The position numbers and the translations under genes were made by a program. 64,000 bases of DNA from Phaeobacter italicus (lineage in GTDB: Bacteria > Pseudomonadota > Alphaproteobacteria > Rhodobacterales > Rhodobacteraceae), in contig NZ_CVRM01000034.1 in the NCBI RefSeq assembly GCF_001258055.1, positions 99,073-163,072 on the forward strand. The letters run 5' to 3'. The stretch's first letter is position 1, and every line of letters begins with the position of its first letter. Under the pieces are notes generated by a model, which ran no database searches, was not told the origin of the DNA, and saw only the letters and a list, made by a program, of their open reading frames with translations. This document shows, piece after piece, positions 9,390 through 18,390 of the stretch.

Positions 9390-10652
9390 ATGTCCAATGG
9401 AACCCACGCCCGCCGCCGTGCCATCTACCTGCTGGATCAGGTTTTGGGAGAGGGCAGGCTGCTGTCGGAATGTTATGCAGCAGGGGCCTTGGACAAACTC
9501 GCCCCCGAAGATCGCGCCCGTGCGCAACGGCTCGCAGCCGATACCCTGCGCAATCTTGAGAGGGCTGACCGCGTCCTGCAAAAACACCTCAAGAAATCGA
9601 CGCCGCTGATGGTGCACAACGCATTGCGTATCGGAACGGTTGAACTGTGTCAGGGCGGTGCTGCACACGGTGTGGTCAACGAGATGGTCAACATCGTTGC
9701 AGCGCACAAACGTCATGGCAAGCTGAAGGGGCTGGTCAACGCGGTTCTGCGCAAGGTGGCAGACCAGGGGCCGACCGAATGGGCCAAATTGCGGGTGCCG
9801 CGCCTGCCCAAATGGCTGCGCAGTCCGCTATCGCAGGCTTGGGGGGCTCCGGCAATGCTGGAGATCGAAGCCGCACATGCGGCTGGTGCGCCTCTTGATC
9901 TCACCGCGAAACCGGGGGTGGATCTGTCTGCTCTTGATGCGGTAAAGCTTCCCACGGGGTCCTATCGCCTGCATGGGTCCGTGCAGGTCTCTAACCTGCC
10001 CGGTTTTGCGGAAGGAAATTGGTGGGTCCAGGACGCCGCCGCTGCCCTGCCGGCGCAGTTGCTCGCGGCCAAACCGGGAGAGAAGGTGCTTGATCTCTGC
10101 GCCGCTCCAGGGGGCAAAACAATGCAGATGGCTGCCTCGGGGGCTGATGTGACGGCGGTGGACCAGTCCGAGGGCCGGATGGCGCGGCTCCGGGAAAACC
10201 TGGAACGGACAGGCCTGAGCGCGACAGTTGTGGTCGGCGATGCGCTGGAAGAGACCGGCCAATATGACGCCGTGCTTCTTGACGCGCCGTGCTCTGCGAC
10301 GGGCACCATTCGCCGCCATCCGGATTTGCCTCATGCCAAGGACGGCAGTGGCTTTGGCGAATTGATCGAGTTGCAGGCCCAGATGCTTGCCCACGCCTGG
10401 AGCCTCGTGAAACCGGGAGGGCGCCTGGTTTATTGCACCTGCTCACTTCTACCGGACGAGGGGGAGTGCCAGATCGAGGATGCACTCGACATGTTCCCTG
10501 ACATGCAGGTTGGTGAAGGGCTGCGCAATCTGGCCGGTATTGATCCTGCCTGGATCACCGATGAGGGGGGGCTGCGTTTGCGACCGGACTACTGGCCGGA
10601 TCTTGGCGGCATGGATGGTTTTTACTTGGCGGAGCTGCGCAAAGCCTCCTGA
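9390..10652 (+). CDS. rsmB: RsmB/NOP-family 16S rRNA cytosine-C5 methyltransferase
   Basis: Methylates a cytosine of 16S rRNA (C967 in E. coli numbering) with SAM. The 420-residue protein has an N-terminal NusB-like domain (about residues 1-130) and a C-terminal Rossmann domain with VLDLCAAPGGKT for SAM, LDAPCSATGTIRRHP (Cys301 in the PC motif) and the nucleophile Cys351 in YCTCS. A GGAG lies 7 bases before the ATG. It leads a same-strand run of heparinase-like gene, purH and lspA. Confidence 0.92.
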   Translation: MSNGTHARRRAIYLLDQVLGEGRLLSECYAAGALDKLAPEDRARAQRLAADTLRNLERADRVLQKHLKKSTPLMVHNALRIGTVELCQGGAAHGVVNEMVNIVAAHKRHGKLKGLVNAVLRKVADQGPTEWAKLRVPRLPKWLRSPLSQAWGAPAMLEIEAAHAAGAPLDLTAKPGVDLSALDAVKLPTGSYRLHGSVQVSNLPGFAEGNWWVQDAAAALPAQLLAAKPGEKVLDLCAAPGGKTMQMAASGADVTAVDQSEGRMARLRENLERTGLSATVVVGDALEETGQYDAVLLDAPCSATGTIRRHPDLPHAKDGSGFGELIELQAQMLAHAWSLVKPGGRLVYCTCSLLPDEGECQIEDALDMFPDMQVGEGLRNLAGIDPAWITDEGGLRLRPDYWPDLGGMDGFYLAELRKAS

Positions 10653-10795
10653 ACAATTGGGCTGCCGCCAGCGGGTGGCGGCTTGTTGCCTCTGGAAACA
10701 AGAGAGTGCCGCATTATCGGTGACTTGGCGCATTTGCGTCGCTATGCTCAGGCCAAAACGCCCCGGACCATTCCAACGGCGTGAGGCAAGAGAGC

Positions 10796-12538
10796 ATGTC
10801 CAGATACGACAGAATGGCGCGGCGTGGCACACGATTGCTGAACCGCTACTATGCAAGACGCTCCCGGCGCCAGCCGGGCGCGACAGAATTTGTGTCTCAG
10901 CCAGAGCCGCGCACGATCGGCAGTTTTGCAAGGGGTCGCCAGTTGGTGGCCGGCAACCTTTTGTTTGCGGGCTATCTGGTGGAATCGCCAACCACCGCAC
11001 TCTGGGATGTGGCGGCTCCGGATGTCGCCTTTGATGCCGAGCGGCACGGGTTCGCCTGGTTGGATGATCTTGCTGCTGTCGGTGACTTCAAGGCGCGGGA
11101 AAAGGCGCAGCTGTGGGTCTGGGGCTGGATTGATGCCTATGGCACCGGCAAGGGGCCGGGTTGGTCTCCGGATCTCACCGGGCGCAGGGTGATCCGCTGG
11201 ATCAATCATGCGCTGTTCCTCTTGTCTGGCCGCACGTCTGTTCAGTCGCAGGCTTTCTTTCAGGCATTGTCGCGGCAGACCTGGTTCTTGTCCAAGCGTT
11301 GGCAGGGGGCCTCTCCCGGCTTGCCAAGATTCGAGGCGTTGACTGGGCTGATCTATGCAGGGCTTGCTCTGAAGGGGCACGAGGATCAGGTGGATCCCGC
11401 GCTTAAGGCTCTGGCCGAAGAATGCGAAAGCCAGATTGACGAGCAGGGGGGCTTGCCTACGCGCAACCCCGAAGAGCTGCTGGAGGTTTTCACACTTCTG
11501 ACCTGGGCGTCAGCGGCCCAGGTGGATGCAGGGCGCGGCGTGCCAGCCGCACAGACACAGGCGATCGAACGTATTGCCCCAACCTTGCGGACACTGCGCC
11601 ACAGCGACGGCGGGCTTGCGCGTTTCCACGGAGGCGGGCGCGGATTGGAAGGTCGCTTGGATCATGCGCTTGCAGCCAGCCATGTCACGTCGCGCCACGC
11701 CGATGGGCTGGCGATGGGCTACGCACGGCTGTCGGCGCGTCGCACCTCGGTGATCATAGACGCTTCTGTACCGCCAAAGGGGCGCGCATCCTGGAACGGG
11801 CATGCCTCGACACTCGCGTTCGAGCTGACATCCGGACGGCGACCGTTGATTGTCAACTGCGGGTCGGGGGAAACGTTTGGCGTTGAATGGCGCCGCGCCG
11901 GTCGGGCGTCGCCGTCTCATTCGACCTTGTGTATCGAAGGGCATTCCAGCGCTCGCCTGTCTTCGCCGGAACGTGGCAGCGGTCATGAGATCATGGTCGA
12001 GGCACCGGACACCGTGCCGCTGGAAGTGTCGGATCTGGAAGACGGCTATCGCTTTCAGGGCGGGCATAACGGATACGAACGCCTCTTTGGCCTGACCCAT
12101 GCCCGCACATTGGAGCTGGCCGTGGACGGTCGGGGACTGGCAGGCGAGGACATGCTGCTGGCGATAGATACCCGAAACAAGCGCCGCTTTGACAAGGCAA
12201 TGGATGCCCAATCTTTGGGCGGTGTTGGGTTCGACATCCGGCTACATTTGCACCCTGATGTGGACGCGGCTCTTGACTTGGGCGGCGCAGCGGTATCCAT
12301 GGCGCTCAAGAGCGGGGAAATCTGGGTGTTCCGTCATGATGGGACCTGCGAACTGAAGCTGGAACCCAGTGTCTACCTGGAAAAGACCCGCTTGAAGCCG
12401 CGTGCGGCAAAACAGATCGTTCTCTCCGGGCGGGCAATGAACTATGCAACGCGCATCCGGTGGACGCTCAGTAAAGCGCAGGAAACTGCCGTTGCCGTGC
12501 GAGACCTGAACCGGGACGACCCCGCGTTAATCGACTGA
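10796..12538 (+). CDS. Heparinase II/III family protein
   Basis: A 580-residue protein with an all-alpha N-terminal half and a beta-rich C-terminal half of the heparinase II/III type ([13 protein letters not shown] region written here as [14 protein letters not shown], then [16 protein letters not shown]). Real heparinases are exported polysaccharide lyases; no clear signal peptide is visible here, and the substrate is unknown. The ATG at 10796 is preceded by GGCAAGAG; a GTG at 10781 is an alternative start. This gene between rsmB and purH is a common arrangement in Rhodobacteraceae, which hints at a cell-envelope role. Confidence 0.85.
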   Translation: MSRYDRMARRGTRLLNRYYARRSRRQPGATEFVSQPEPRTIGSFARGRQLVAGNLLFAGYLVESPTTALWDVAAPDVAFDAERHGFAWLDDLAAVGDFKAREKAQLWVWGWIDAYGTGKGPGWSPDLTGRRVIRWINHALFLLSGRTSVQSQAFFQALSRQTWFLSKRWQGASPGLPRFEALTGLIYAGLALKGHEDQVDPALKALAEECESQIDEQGGLPTRNPEELLEVFTLLTWASAAQVDAGRGVPAAQTQAIERIAPTLRTLRHSDGGLARFHGGGRGLEGRLDHALAASHVTSRHADGLAMGYARLSARRTSVIIDASVPPKGRASWNGHASTLAFELTSGRRPLIVNCGSGETFGVEWRRAGRASPSHSTLCIEGHSSARLSSPERGSGHEIMVEAPDTVPLEVSDLEDGYRFQGGHNGYERLFGLTHARTLELAVDGRGLAGEDMLLAIDTRNKRRFDKAMDAQSLGGVGFDIRLHLHPDVDAALDLGGAAVSMALKSGEIWVFRHDGTCELKLEPSVYLEKTRLKPRAAKQIVLSGRAMNYATRIRWTLSKAQETAVAVRDLNRDDPALID

Positions 12539-12561
12539 GCCTGAAAAGGACCTGCCCTGCC

Positions 12562-14151
12562 ATGACCGACCTTCACCCCGTACGCCGTGCGCTGCTTTCC
12601 GTATCTGACAAGACCGGCCTGATCGATTTGGGCAAGGCGCTGGCTGCGCGTGGTGTTGAATTGCTGTCAACCGGTGGTTCTGCCAAAGCGCTGCGTGATG
12701 CGGGGCTGACCGTGAAAGACGTCTCCGACGTGACAGGATTTCCGGAGATGATGGACGGTCGCGTCAAGACACTGCATCCGATGGTGCATGGTGGTCTGCT
12801 GGCCCTGCGGGACAACGACACCCACGTTGCCGCGATGAACGAGCACGGCATCGGCGCCATCGATCTGCTGGTGGTAAACCTCTATCCGTTTGAGGCGGCG
12901 TTGGCACGGGGCGCAGACTATGACGAGATGATCGAAAACATCGATATCGGCGGTCCGGCGATGATCCGTGCGGCATCGAAGAACCATCTGTTTGTGAACG
13001 TTGTGACCGACGTGCAGGACTACGAGGCGCTGCTGGCTGAGCTGGACGCCAATGACGGCCAGACAACATATGCCTTCCGTCAGCGCCTGTCGCAGATCGC
13101 CTATGCCCGTACCGCAGCCTACGACGCGGCAGTGTCGAACTGGATGGCGACGGCGATTGAAGAGAAGGCCCCGCGCCGCCGTGCCTTTGCCGGTGAATTG
13201 AAACAGACCCTGCGTTATGGTGAGAACAGCCACCAGCAGGCAGCGTTCTATACCGACGGAACCAACCGTCCGGGTGTCGCGACGGCTGTACAGCTGCAGG
13301 GCAAGGAACTGTCCTACAACAACATCAACGACACTGACGCGGCCTATGAACTGGTGGCGGAGTTTGACCCGGCCGACAGCGCCGCCGTGGCGATTATCAA
13401 ACACGCAAACCCCTGTGGTGTGGCGAAAGGCGCCACCTTGGTCGAGGCCTATCAGAAGGCGTTTGATTGTGACCGCACATCTGCCTTTGGCGGTATTGTC
13501 GCGCTGAACCAGCCGCTGGATGCGGCAACCGCGCAGAAAATCGTCGAGATTTTTACCGAGGTGGTGATCGCACCTGGTGCTTCGGATGAGGCGAAAGAGA
13601 TCTTCGCCGCCAAGAAGAACCTGCGCCTGCTGCTGACCGATGGTCTGCCGGATCCGCGCAAGCCCATCGTGGCCTACAAGCAGGTGGCAGGCGGTGTGCT
13701 CGTCCAGGACAAGGATGTTGGTTACGTCGGCATGGAAGACCTGAAAGTGGTCACTGAAAAGGCACCCACAGATGCGCAGATGCAAGATATGCTGTTCGCG
13801 TGGAAAGTCGCCAAACACGTCAAATCCAACGCAATTGTCTATGTGAAGGACAACGCGACCGTCGGGGTTGGTGCAGGTCAGATGAGCCGCCTGGACAGCG
13901 CCAACGTCGCTGCTGCAAAAGCTGGTCGCATGGCCGCCGAGCTGGGCCTCGAAGAAAGCCTTGCCAAAGGTTGCGCCGTCGCGTCTGATGCGTTTTTCCC
14001 GTTTGCGGACGGCTTGTTGGAAGCGGCCGCAGCAGGTGGTGCCTGCGTAATTCAGCCGGGCGGCTCTATGCGCGACGATGAGGTGATCAAGGCGGCAAAC
14101 GAAAAAGGCCTCGCGATGGTCTTTACCGGTATGCGCCACTTCCGCCACTGA
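12562..14151 (+). CDS. purH: Bifunctional AICAR transformylase / IMP cyclohydrolase
   Basis: Catalyses the last two steps of purine synthesis, AICAR to FAICAR to IMP. The 529-residue protein has the N-terminal cyclohydrolase domain ([46 protein letters not shown]) and the C-terminal transformylase domain with the KHANPCGVA catalytic motif, [13 protein letters not shown] and the terminal [13 protein letters not shown]. It starts 23 bases after the heparinase-like gene and ends in a strong terminator. Confidence 0.98.
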   Translation: MTDLHPVRRALLSVSDKTGLIDLGKALAARGVELLSTGGSAKALRDAGLTVKDVSDVTGFPEMMDGRVKTLHPMVHGGLLALRDNDTHVAAMNEHGIGAIDLLVVNLYPFEAALARGADYDEMIENIDIGGPAMIRAASKNHLFVNVVTDVQDYEALLAELDANDGQTTYAFRQRLSQIAYARTAAYDAAVSNWMATAIEEKAPRRRAFAGELKQTLRYGENSHQQAAFYTDGTNRPGVATAVQLQGKELSYNNINDTDAAYELVAEFDPADSAAVAIIKHANPCGVAKGATLVEAYQKAFDCDRTSAFGGIVALNQPLDAATAQKIVEIFTEVVIAPGASDEAKEIFAAKKNLRLLLTDGLPDPRKPIVAYKQVAGGVLVQDKDVGYVGMEDLKVVTEKAPTDAQMQDMLFAWKVAKHVKSNAIVYVKDNATVGVGAGQMSRLDSANVAAAKAGRMAAELGLEESLAKGCAVASDAFFPFADGLLEAAAAGGACVIQPGGSMRDDEVIKAANEKGLAMVFTGMRHFRH

Positions 14152-14173
14152 TCGCTGAGTGTATGAACAACGG

Positions 14174-14199
14174 GCCGGGCAATTCATTGCCCGGCTTTT
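14174..14199 (+). terminator. purH terminator
   Basis: GCCGGGCAA (14174-14182) and TTGCCCGGC (14187-14195) form a perfect 9-bp stem with a four-base loop followed by TTTT, 23 bases after the purH stop. Confidence 0.85.
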
Positions 14200-14250
14200 G
14201 CATATAGGGGCCCGATTGGGGCAGACGGGACGAGGCAAGAGGACGTGGGT

Positions 14251-14733
14251 ATGCGCGCGAAGATGATGGTCTGGGCAGCAGCACTGGCGCTGATACTGGA
14301 TCAGCTCAGCAAATATCTGGTGATACAGGTCATGGATCTGCCCAGTCGCTTCTCCGTTGACGTTTTCCCGCCTCTGCTGCGGTTCCGCTACGGGGAAAAC
14401 ACCGGCATCAATTTTGGTCTGTTTGGTGGCGGGACGGATACGACACGATGGATCCTCATTGGTCTGTCACTGGTGATTTGTGTTGCCCTGGTGATCTGGA
14501 TCCTGCGTTTGCCTGCACAGGCGCGCGCCATGCAGATTTCTGCGGGCTTGGTGATTGGCGGCGCTTTGGGGAACGTCGTGGATAGGGTGGTTTTTGGTTA
14601 TGTGCTCGATTTCCTGAATATGTCTTGCTGCGGCATCAACAATCCGTTTGTCTTCAATGTCGCGGACATCTTTATTTTTGCAGGTGCGGCCGGGCTTATT
14701 CTATTTGACGGGCGGCATAAAAACCCTGCGTGA
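14251..14733 (+). CDS. lspA: Lipoprotein signal peptidase (signal peptidase II)
   Basis: LspA removes the signal peptide from diacylated prolipoproteins in the inner membrane. The 160-residue protein has four hydrophobic segments and the two catalytic aspartates in GNVVDRVVFGYVLDF and NVADIFIFAG. The conserved RYGENTGINFG loop is present. I chose the ATG at 14251 because AGAGGA sits 7 bases upstream; a GTG at 14245 would leave almost no spacing. The following gene is itself a lipoprotein. Confidence 0.95.
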   Translation: MRAKMMVWAAALALILDQLSKYLVIQVMDLPSRFSVDVFPPLLRFRYGENTGINFGLFGGGTDTTRWILIGLSLVICVALVIWILRLPAQARAMQISAGLVIGGALGNVVDRVVFGYVLDFLNMSCCGINNPFVFNVADIFIFAGAAGLILFDGRHKNPA

Positions 14734-14786
14734 CCTCACGCGGCAAATGCGATAAACAGCCTTTGAACAGGCAGGAGTGACGGGTC

Positions 14787-15305
14787 ATGCGGATCCATTT
14801 TGGTGTTATTGTTTTGATGGGTGCTCTGGCCGTTTCTGCCTGCGGGCAAAAAGGTCTGCGTGATCTGCGACCCTCTGGCACCGGGCCGGACGAGTTCCTG
14901 ATCTTACCAAGCAAGCCACTGGAAGAGCCGACAACCTATGACAGCCTGCCGGCACCGACACCGGGCCAGGCCAACCTGACCGATCGCAACCCCAAAGGTG
15001 AAGCCGTTGCCGCGCTTGGCGGTCGCGCGTCTGCTCTGGTTCCGGGGGAAGGTGTGCCAGCATCCGACGGTGCCTTGGTTTCTGCGGCAAGTCGTTATGG
15101 CGTCGATCCCAATGTGCGGATTGATCTAGCCGCTTTGGATGCAAAAAAGCGCAAACGTGAAAACCGCACTGCGCGCTTCAAGCTATTCCCGGTGGATCGC
15201 TATCAGGAAGCCTACAAACGCGAGGCAATCCGCCCCGACGAGGTCAATGCACTGTTCCGCCGGTCCGGTTTCGAAACACCTTCGGCCCCGCCACCGAACC
15301 AGTAA
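14787..15305 (+). CDS. DUF3035 lipoprotein
   Basis: A 172-residue lipoprotein of the DUF3035 family. A short signal peptide ends in the lipobox LAVSAC (Cys19), so it should be lipidated and processed by LspA encoded just upstream. The mature part starts GQKGLRDLRPSGTGPDEFLILP, typical of the family, and is Pro/Ala-rich with a basic KKRKRENR patch. Function unknown. It lies between lspA and the M16 peptidase pair, an order typical of this bacterial group. Confidence 0.85.
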   Translation: MRIHFGVIVLMGALAVSACGQKGLRDLRPSGTGPDEFLILPSKPLEEPTTYDSLPAPTPGQANLTDRNPKGEAVAALGGRASALVPGEGVPASDGALVSAASRYGVDPNVRIDLAALDAKKRKRENRTARFKLFPVDRYQEAYKREAIRPDEVNALFRRSGFETPSAPPPNQ

Positions 15306-15592
15306 AACACCGGTCCGTTTTCGCGCTTTTGCCGGTTGAGGCAGTTCACGAAAACGCCATTCCCCTTGTATAGGGTGTCTTCAAGCGTAGTTTGATTTTA
15401 GCCACGCCGATCCTATGTTTCCGGGATCGGACGCCAAGGGTGTGTTGCGTCGCCCGTTCCGGAGTGCACGGTGCAGTTTGCATGGATAGCTCTGCACCTG
15501 CTCTTGCTCCGGTCGTTTGCGGGGCGATGCAGCACTAAGATAATTTGGCCTTTTCCCGGATTGGACGAAGGCCCCTGAAAGGAGATCGCCAG

Positions 15593-16996
15593 ATGATCCA
15601 GCGGATCACGCGGGCTGCAGCAGTGGTTGCGACCCTTTTGGCAGTTGAGGCAGCCGTGCCTGAAACCGGCCTCATGGTCGCACAGGCGAGGGCCGATAGC
15701 GGCGCCACTCAGCCCACTGCCGATGACCTAGTGACCAGTTTCACGCTCGAAAACGGTATGCAGGTGGTTGTCATAGAAGATCACCGTGCTCCTGTAGTGC
15801 AGCATATGGTCTGGTACCGGGCAGGCTCTGCTGATGAGCCTATCGGCCAGTCCGGTGTTGCGCATTTTCTGGAACATCTGCTGTTCAAGGCGACAGACAC
15901 GCTGGAGGCGGGCGAGCTTTCGGCAACGGTTGCAGCCAATGGCGGGCGCGACAATGCCTTTACCAGCTATGATTACACCGCTTATTTCCAGCGCGTCGCA
16001 TCGGATCGTCTGGACCTTATGATGCAGATGGAAAGCGACCGGATGGTCAACATCCGCCTTACGGGACGGGACATCGAAACCGAGCGCGAGGTGATCTTGG
16101 AAGAGCGCAACCAGCGCACCGACAGTGAACCACGGTCCCTGTTTCGCGAGCAGATGAATGCAGCCCAATATCTGAACCATCGCTACGGTCAGCCGATCAT
16201 CGGCTGGCGGCATGAGATGGAAGAGCTGGATATGGAAGACGCACTTTCATTTTACGGCACGTATTATGCGCCAAATAATGCGATCCTTGTCGTATCTGGT
16301 GATGTGACACCGGATGAGGTGCGCAGTCTGGCCGAAAAACACTATGGCAAGATCCCGGCGAACCCGGATCTCCCGGAGCGTATGCGCAGCCAAGAGCCGC
16401 CGCAAACCGCTGCACGTCGTTTGGTTTACAAGGACGCGCGCGTTGCCCAGCCCTACATGCAGCGCTCTTATCTTGCACCCGAGCGTGACAGCGGGGCACA
16501 GGAGCAGGCGGCCGCGCTTTACCTTCTGGCAGAGCTGTTGGGAGGGGGCAGCACATCTTATCTGACAAATGCACTGCAATTCGATCAGCAGGTCGCCGTC
16601 TATACAGGTGCATTTTTTTCCGGTGTGTCACTGGATGACACGACCTTTGATTTTCTGATCGTGCCTGGCGCGGATGTATCGCTTGAAGAGGCGGAGGCCG
16701 CACTGGACGAAACCTTTGCGCGTTTTCTTGAAGAGGGCGTCGATGAAACGCAGCTGGAGAGGATCAAGCTGCAGCTGCGTGCGTCCGAGATCTATGCGCG
16801 CGACAATGTGGATGGCATTGCGAACCGCTACGGCCGGGCCCTGACATCGGGCCTGACGATCGAGGACGTTCAGGCGTGGCCGCAAATTCTGCAATCGGTG
16901 ACAGCAGACGAGATCATCGCCGTGGCCCGTGAGGTTCTGCGCCCCGAGGTTTCGGTAACGGGCTGGATGATGCGAGACGAAGAGGTGAGCCAATGA
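15593..16996 (+). CDS. M16 zinc metallopeptidase, catalytic subunit
   Basis: A 467-residue processing-peptidase-like protein with an export signal at the N terminus (about residues 1-33), so probably periplasmic. The inverted zinc motif HxxEH is at residues 91-95 (HFLEH), and the third ligand Glu lies in TEREVILEERNQ. The start at 15593 is preceded by AAAGGAG; an upstream in-frame start at 15545 is not supported. It overlaps the next M16 gene by 4 bp (ATGA), so the two are translationally coupled and probably form a heterodimer. Confidence 0.93.
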   Translation: MIQRITRAAAVVATLLAVEAAVPETGLMVAQARADSGATQPTADDLVTSFTLENGMQVVVIEDHRAPVVQHMVWYRAGSADEPIGQSGVAHFLEHLLFKATDTLEAGELSATVAANGGRDNAFTSYDYTAYFQRVASDRLDLMMQMESDRMVNIRLTGRDIETEREVILEERNQRTDSEPRSLFREQMNAAQYLNHRYGQPIIGWRHEMEELDMEDALSFYGTYYAPNNAILVVSGDVTPDEVRSLAEKHYGKIPANPDLPERMRSQEPPQTAARRLVYKDARVAQPYMQRSYLAPERDSGAQEQAAALYLLAELLGGGSTSYLTNALQFDQQVAVYTGAFFSGVSLDDTTFDFLIVPGADVSLEEAEAALDETFARFLEEGVDETQLERIKLQLRASEIYARDNVDGIANRYGRALTSGLTIEDVQAWPQILQSVTADEIIAVAREVLRPEVSVTGWMMRDEEVSQ

Positions 16997-18312
16997 AGGC
17001 GTTGAAATTCATCAGTGCCGCGCTGGCCCTGTGTATTCTGGCATTGCCTGTCTGGGCTGAGGTCAAAATCAAGGAAGTGGTTTCGCCCGGCGGGATCACG
17101 GCGTGGCTGGTCGAGGATCACAGCATTCCCTTTACGGCGCTGGAATTGCGGTTTCGGGGTGGAACCTCTCTTGATCAGCCTGGCAAACGGGGTGCGACCT
17201 ATCTGATGGCCGGACTGCTGGAGGAGGGCGCAGGTGGTTTGGCTGCACAGGACTACGCGCGCGAGCTCGAAAGTCTTGCTGCCCGTTTCTCTTATGATGC
17301 TGATCGTGACACGGTGTCGATTTCGGCCCAGTTCCTGAGTGAAAACCGGGCGGAGGCCGTTGACCTGCTGCGCTTGACCATTCACGAACCGCGTTTTGAT
17401 CAGGATGCGCTGGATCGTGTTCGCGCACAGGTTCTGGCGGGTCTGCGCTCTGACGAAAAAGACCCAAATGAGATTGCCAGCCGTGCGTTTTCAAAGATGG
17501 CGTTTGGTGATCACCCCTATGGCAGCGAGGGAGAGGGCACCATCGACAGCGTGTCGGCTTTGACCCGTCAGGACATGTTTGATGCGCATGAAGCGGCGTT
17601 TGCCCGGGACCGGTTATTTGTCGGCGCGGTCGGCGATATTACGGCTGAAGAGTTGGGTGCGCTTCTGGACGAGTTGTTGGGGGATTTGCCCGCAACCGGG
17701 GCTCCCATCCCGGGCCCTGCCGAGGTAGCAATTGATGGTGGGGTTACAGTGATCGACTATGACACACCACAATCCGTTGCACTGTTTGGCCACGTTGGCA
17801 TCGATCTGGATGATCCGCGCTACTTTGCGGCCTATCTTCTGAACCAAGTTCTCGGTGGTGGTTCCTTCAACAGCCGCCTCATGACTGAGGTGCGGGAAAA
17901 GCGCGGGCTGACCTACGGCGTTTACAGCTACTTGGTCCCACGGGATCTGGCGGCTGTCTACATGGGTTCTGTGGCCTCTGATAACAGCAAAATTGCCGAG
18001 ACCGTGGAGGTCATTCAGACCGAATGGGCACGCCTGGCGACAGAGGGCGTAAGTGAGAAGGAGCTGGCAGATGCCAAAACCTATCTTACTGGCGCCTACC
18101 CCTTGCGGTTTGATGGCAACAGCCGGATTGCCTCTATCCTTGCAGGAATGCAGATGGACGACCTGCCGATCGACTATGTCGTGACCCGCAATGACAAGGT
18201 GAACGCTGTAACCTTGGAAGAGGTCAATCGGGTTGCTCGTGAAATTCTGCTGCCGGAGAAGCTTCATTTCGTCGTCGTTGGTCGACCTGAAGGTCTGCAG
18301 TCGACCAATTGA
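16993..18312 (+). CDS. M16 peptidase-like subunit lacking the zinc site
   Basis: A 439-residue protein with a signal peptide (cut near LPVWA). It has the M16 fold, but the HxxEH position reads YLMAGLLEE, so no zinc can be bound there. The C-terminal GLTYGVYSY loop and the FNSRLMTEVREKRG segment are intact; in heterodimeric M16B enzymes the inactive partner supplies substrate-binding residues from this region. The start overlaps the catalytic subunit by 4 bp. The substrate is unknown. Confidence 0.92.
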   Translation: MKALKFISAALALCILALPVWAEVKIKEVVSPGGITAWLVEDHSIPFTALELRFRGGTSLDQPGKRGATYLMAGLLEEGAGGLAAQDYARELESLAARFSYDADRDTVSISAQFLSENRAEAVDLLRLTIHEPRFDQDALDRVRAQVLAGLRSDEKDPNEIASRAFSKMAFGDHPYGSEGEGTIDSVSALTRQDMFDAHEAAFARDRLFVGAVGDITAEELGALLDELLGDLPATGAPIPGPAEVAIDGGVTVIDYDTPQSVALFGHVGIDLDDPRYFAAYLLNQVLGGGSFNSRLMTEVREKRGLTYGVYSYLVPRDLAAVYMGSVASDNSKIAETVEVIQTEWARLATEGVSEKELADAKTYLTGAYPLRFDGNSRIASILAGMQMDDLPIDYVVTRNDKVNAVTLEEVNRVAREILLPEKLHFVVVGRPEGLQSTN

Positions 18313-18333
18313 TCACCTCTGGTGAAGGGTATG

Positions 18334-18369
18334 AAAAGGGGCGCGGCCATTGCTGGTCGCGCCCCTTTT
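18334..18369. terminator. Bidirectional terminator, M16 pair / ALDH
   Basis: AAAAGGGGCGCGGCC and GGTCGCGCCCCTTTT form a 15-bp stem (one G-T type mismatch) with a six-base loop between two convergent operons; T-runs occur on both strands. Confidence 0.88.
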
Positions 18370-18390
18370 ATGTTGCCCGGTTGGCAGGAT

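Noticed and set aside
12667..14238. 523-residue minus-strand frame
   Set aside because: Complete overlap with purH; product rich in His, Cys and Arg as expected of a shadow.
15306..15592. Possible small gene or RNA between DUF3035 and M16 genes
   Set aside because: Only a weak 7-bp stem (15407-15430) without T-run and no frame with a ribosome-binding site; I see nothing firm.
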